Both the position numbers and the translations under genes were made by a program. This document shows, one piece after another, positions 62,301 to 64,000 of a stretch of DNA of 64,000 nt. Origin of the DNA: Himantopus leucocephalus. Lineage: Eukaryota; Chordata; Aves; Charadriiformes; Recurvirostridae. The notes beneath the pieces were generated by a model. The model was not told where the DNA came from. It saw nothing but the letters and a program-made list of their open reading frames with translations, and ran no database searches. The stretch spans positions 2,417,205-2,481,204 of the forward strand of contig RSEF01000012.1 in NCBI GenBank assembly GCA_003993805.1, in the 5' to 3' direction. Position 1 is the stretch's first letter; every line of letters starts with the position of its first letter.

Positions 62301-64000
62301 GCCTGTCTCTTGCCTGTACTCTGCAAAGATAGGCAGAAATGAAACCTCTTTCATTTCTGATCCTCAGCAAAGACCAATCTGATTGGCAGCCTCATGACTG
62401 ACTTTCTTGAAGGGTACAGCAACAGCTGTACAGTTTGCCGCTCTCTGTTCGTAGTCATCATAACGGTTTAGGTCAGGATGGGGAAGTGTCCTTATGCACC
62501 TGGAAGATTTGTAAGCCCAAGTCTCCAACTTATTATCTCACTGTGTCAGCCACTCTTACTTGTAGTCTAGTCACGCTTGCTTGACTACTTGTGCTCAATT
62601 GCCAGCAGTAAGGGCCAGATTCGGCAACATCCTTGCTAACAGAAGCTAGGTTAGGCCACCAGAAGAAACCTGAGAAACCCCTGCAATTATGAATCAAATA
62701 GCAAACAGAACTGTACTTTTCAGAGAGAAGAAAGGGAAAAGAGCCAGTGTAATGCATCTAGAGAAGTTATACCTTTGTCAAAGTGGAATATTAAATATTT
62801 GAAGTCCTCCTGACTTCTTGCTGTGGAAAATCTGGACCCTCCTGGTGCCTCTTTTAACATCTCCTCATGGCTTCCTGGTATCAAATCCTAACGCACTATC
62901 ATAACTCTACTGGATGTAAAGCCTCACTTACACTATGTGTCATGAAATACTACCAGCTCCTAACAAATTGCTGTAGCTCCTGCAGCTTGTTTGCCTTTAC
63001 AAATGTCTTTTACAATATAGTTTTCACTCCAAAGACACGTGGCTCTGCATTAGATAAGGGTGACAGCCCACCATAGCACAATTAGTCAGAAGTATGCTTG
63101 CTCAGGCTTACAGGCGTTACTCTGCATTATTTTTGCTCTGTAACAACTTGGCCACTTTTTAAAGTGGGTAGACAACCAGATTATATTCAGACATGTCCAC
63201 TTGCACTTCCTTTGCTCCTTTGTCTTCACCAGACTGTTTTTCTGGTCTGCTCAAGATCTGGATTTCAAGGGCAGAAGGGGAGAAAGGAGGATGGGGAACT
63301 TCTTCCTTTTAAGGCCTTGTCAGTTTTATATACTGCATAAAAAATAGCTTATTTCCACATTAAAACCTGGTCCCCAGCATCTAAAAGAGAAAATACCTCC
63401 TCAAAAGAAAAAGCAAATGGAGAAAACAGATTCCCAAAAGTTTACAGACAGAAGCAAAGCACCCTGTAGGTATCCAGTGGAAAGAAGAGGAAATAAGTAG
63501 GAAAGGCTAACAGACAGGCCTGAACATTTTACATATGTTGTTTTATTGTGTTTGGGCGGCATTTCTGTTAAAAAGAAAAGGAAGAGGCATTCCACAAAGT
63601 GGAAAAATGGTAATGGTTTGCAGCGGTAATGGAACACAAAAATCTGGCTCACATAACCAGGCTTAAGTGAGCCTGTTCCCATCATATCTCAAGGAACAGC
63701 TTCCAGCCCTGTGTTGAAAAAAATACAGCTGAGAGGGAGAAAGTCTTTGCTTATAGGTCTCCTATTAGTGGAAGGAAAAGACTGTTTTAAAATTCAGAGT
63801 TACCTGTGGGCTAAGAAATGTAAGTCTGCTTTAGAGTGATCCACATGTCTAAAAGGAGTATATATTCCTAAATATTACGTGTGATCTGAGTGGGGAGCCT
63901 GCATAACACCAAGCCTTAGGAAAGCTGTACTAGGCAGCAGAGTAGCTGAAGAGAAGAAGTAATCTGGGGAGCTCACACAGGGAATATGTCTCACAGCACC

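Larger units (their letters stand above)
51761..64000. other. Intergenic, nothing recognised except simple repeats
   Basis: No exon, RNA gene or repeat family is recognised. Poly-T tracts interrupted by a single N lie at 53968-53996 and 59319-59335, the second running into (TG)n. Short open frames on both strands show no domain or homology signal. Confidence 0.5.

Noticed and set aside
1..64000. CRISPR array, bacterial operon or phage-like module
   Set aside because: No regularly spaced direct repeats and no intron-free gene clusters; the window is clearly vertebrate.

Overview
This window is vertebrate nuclear DNA, most likely from a bird. The support is CR1-type LINE fragments ending in an ATTCTATGAT tail, LTRs that look avian (one with a TG...CA structure and a 5-bp target duplication), short introns, two CpG-island promoters and protein sequences close to avian and mammalian orthologues. 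No bacterial genes, operons, CRISPR arrays or tRNA/rRNA genes were seen.

Two genes are certain, both on the minus strand and in the order known from human 5q23 (PHAX upstream of LMNB1). LMNB1 (lamin B1) contributes exon 1 (7829-8181) and the first 95 bases of exon 2 (1-95), separated by a 7.7-kb intron; the rest lies beyond the left edge. PHAX (snRNA export adaptor) is complete: five coding exons between 35460 and 25640 join without a frameshift into 399 codons. Each gene starts in its own CpG island (about 7390-8900 and about 35000-35740).

Between them (8.9-25.6 kb) lies mostly unrecognised A+T-rich DNA. It holds an LTR at about 15.7-16.4 kb, two CR1 elements facing each other across a 100-N gap (18.5-19.4 kb), and a possible small three-exon gene on the plus strand (9580-11299) with good splice sites and a poly(A) signal. 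That gene is a prediction only.

Upstream of PHAX, a solo LTR (35755-36564) with a perfect 5-bp target duplication sits about 300 bp from the PHAX start codon, in inverted orientation to the 15.7-kb copy. From 36.6 to 64 kb I find no convincing exon. There is an old CR1 (about 40.2-40.96 kb), a second 100-N gap (42104-42203), a GC-richer block with CA/TG repeats (50.2-51.8 kb) and simple repeats. ALDH7A1, the divergent neighbour of PHAX in mammals, was looked for by eye and not found.

The two genes share no pathway: one makes a nuclear lamina filament protein, the other an adaptor for nuclear export of capped snRNA. I found no convincing new biological system. The best leads are the possible small gene and the LTR at the PHAX promoter.
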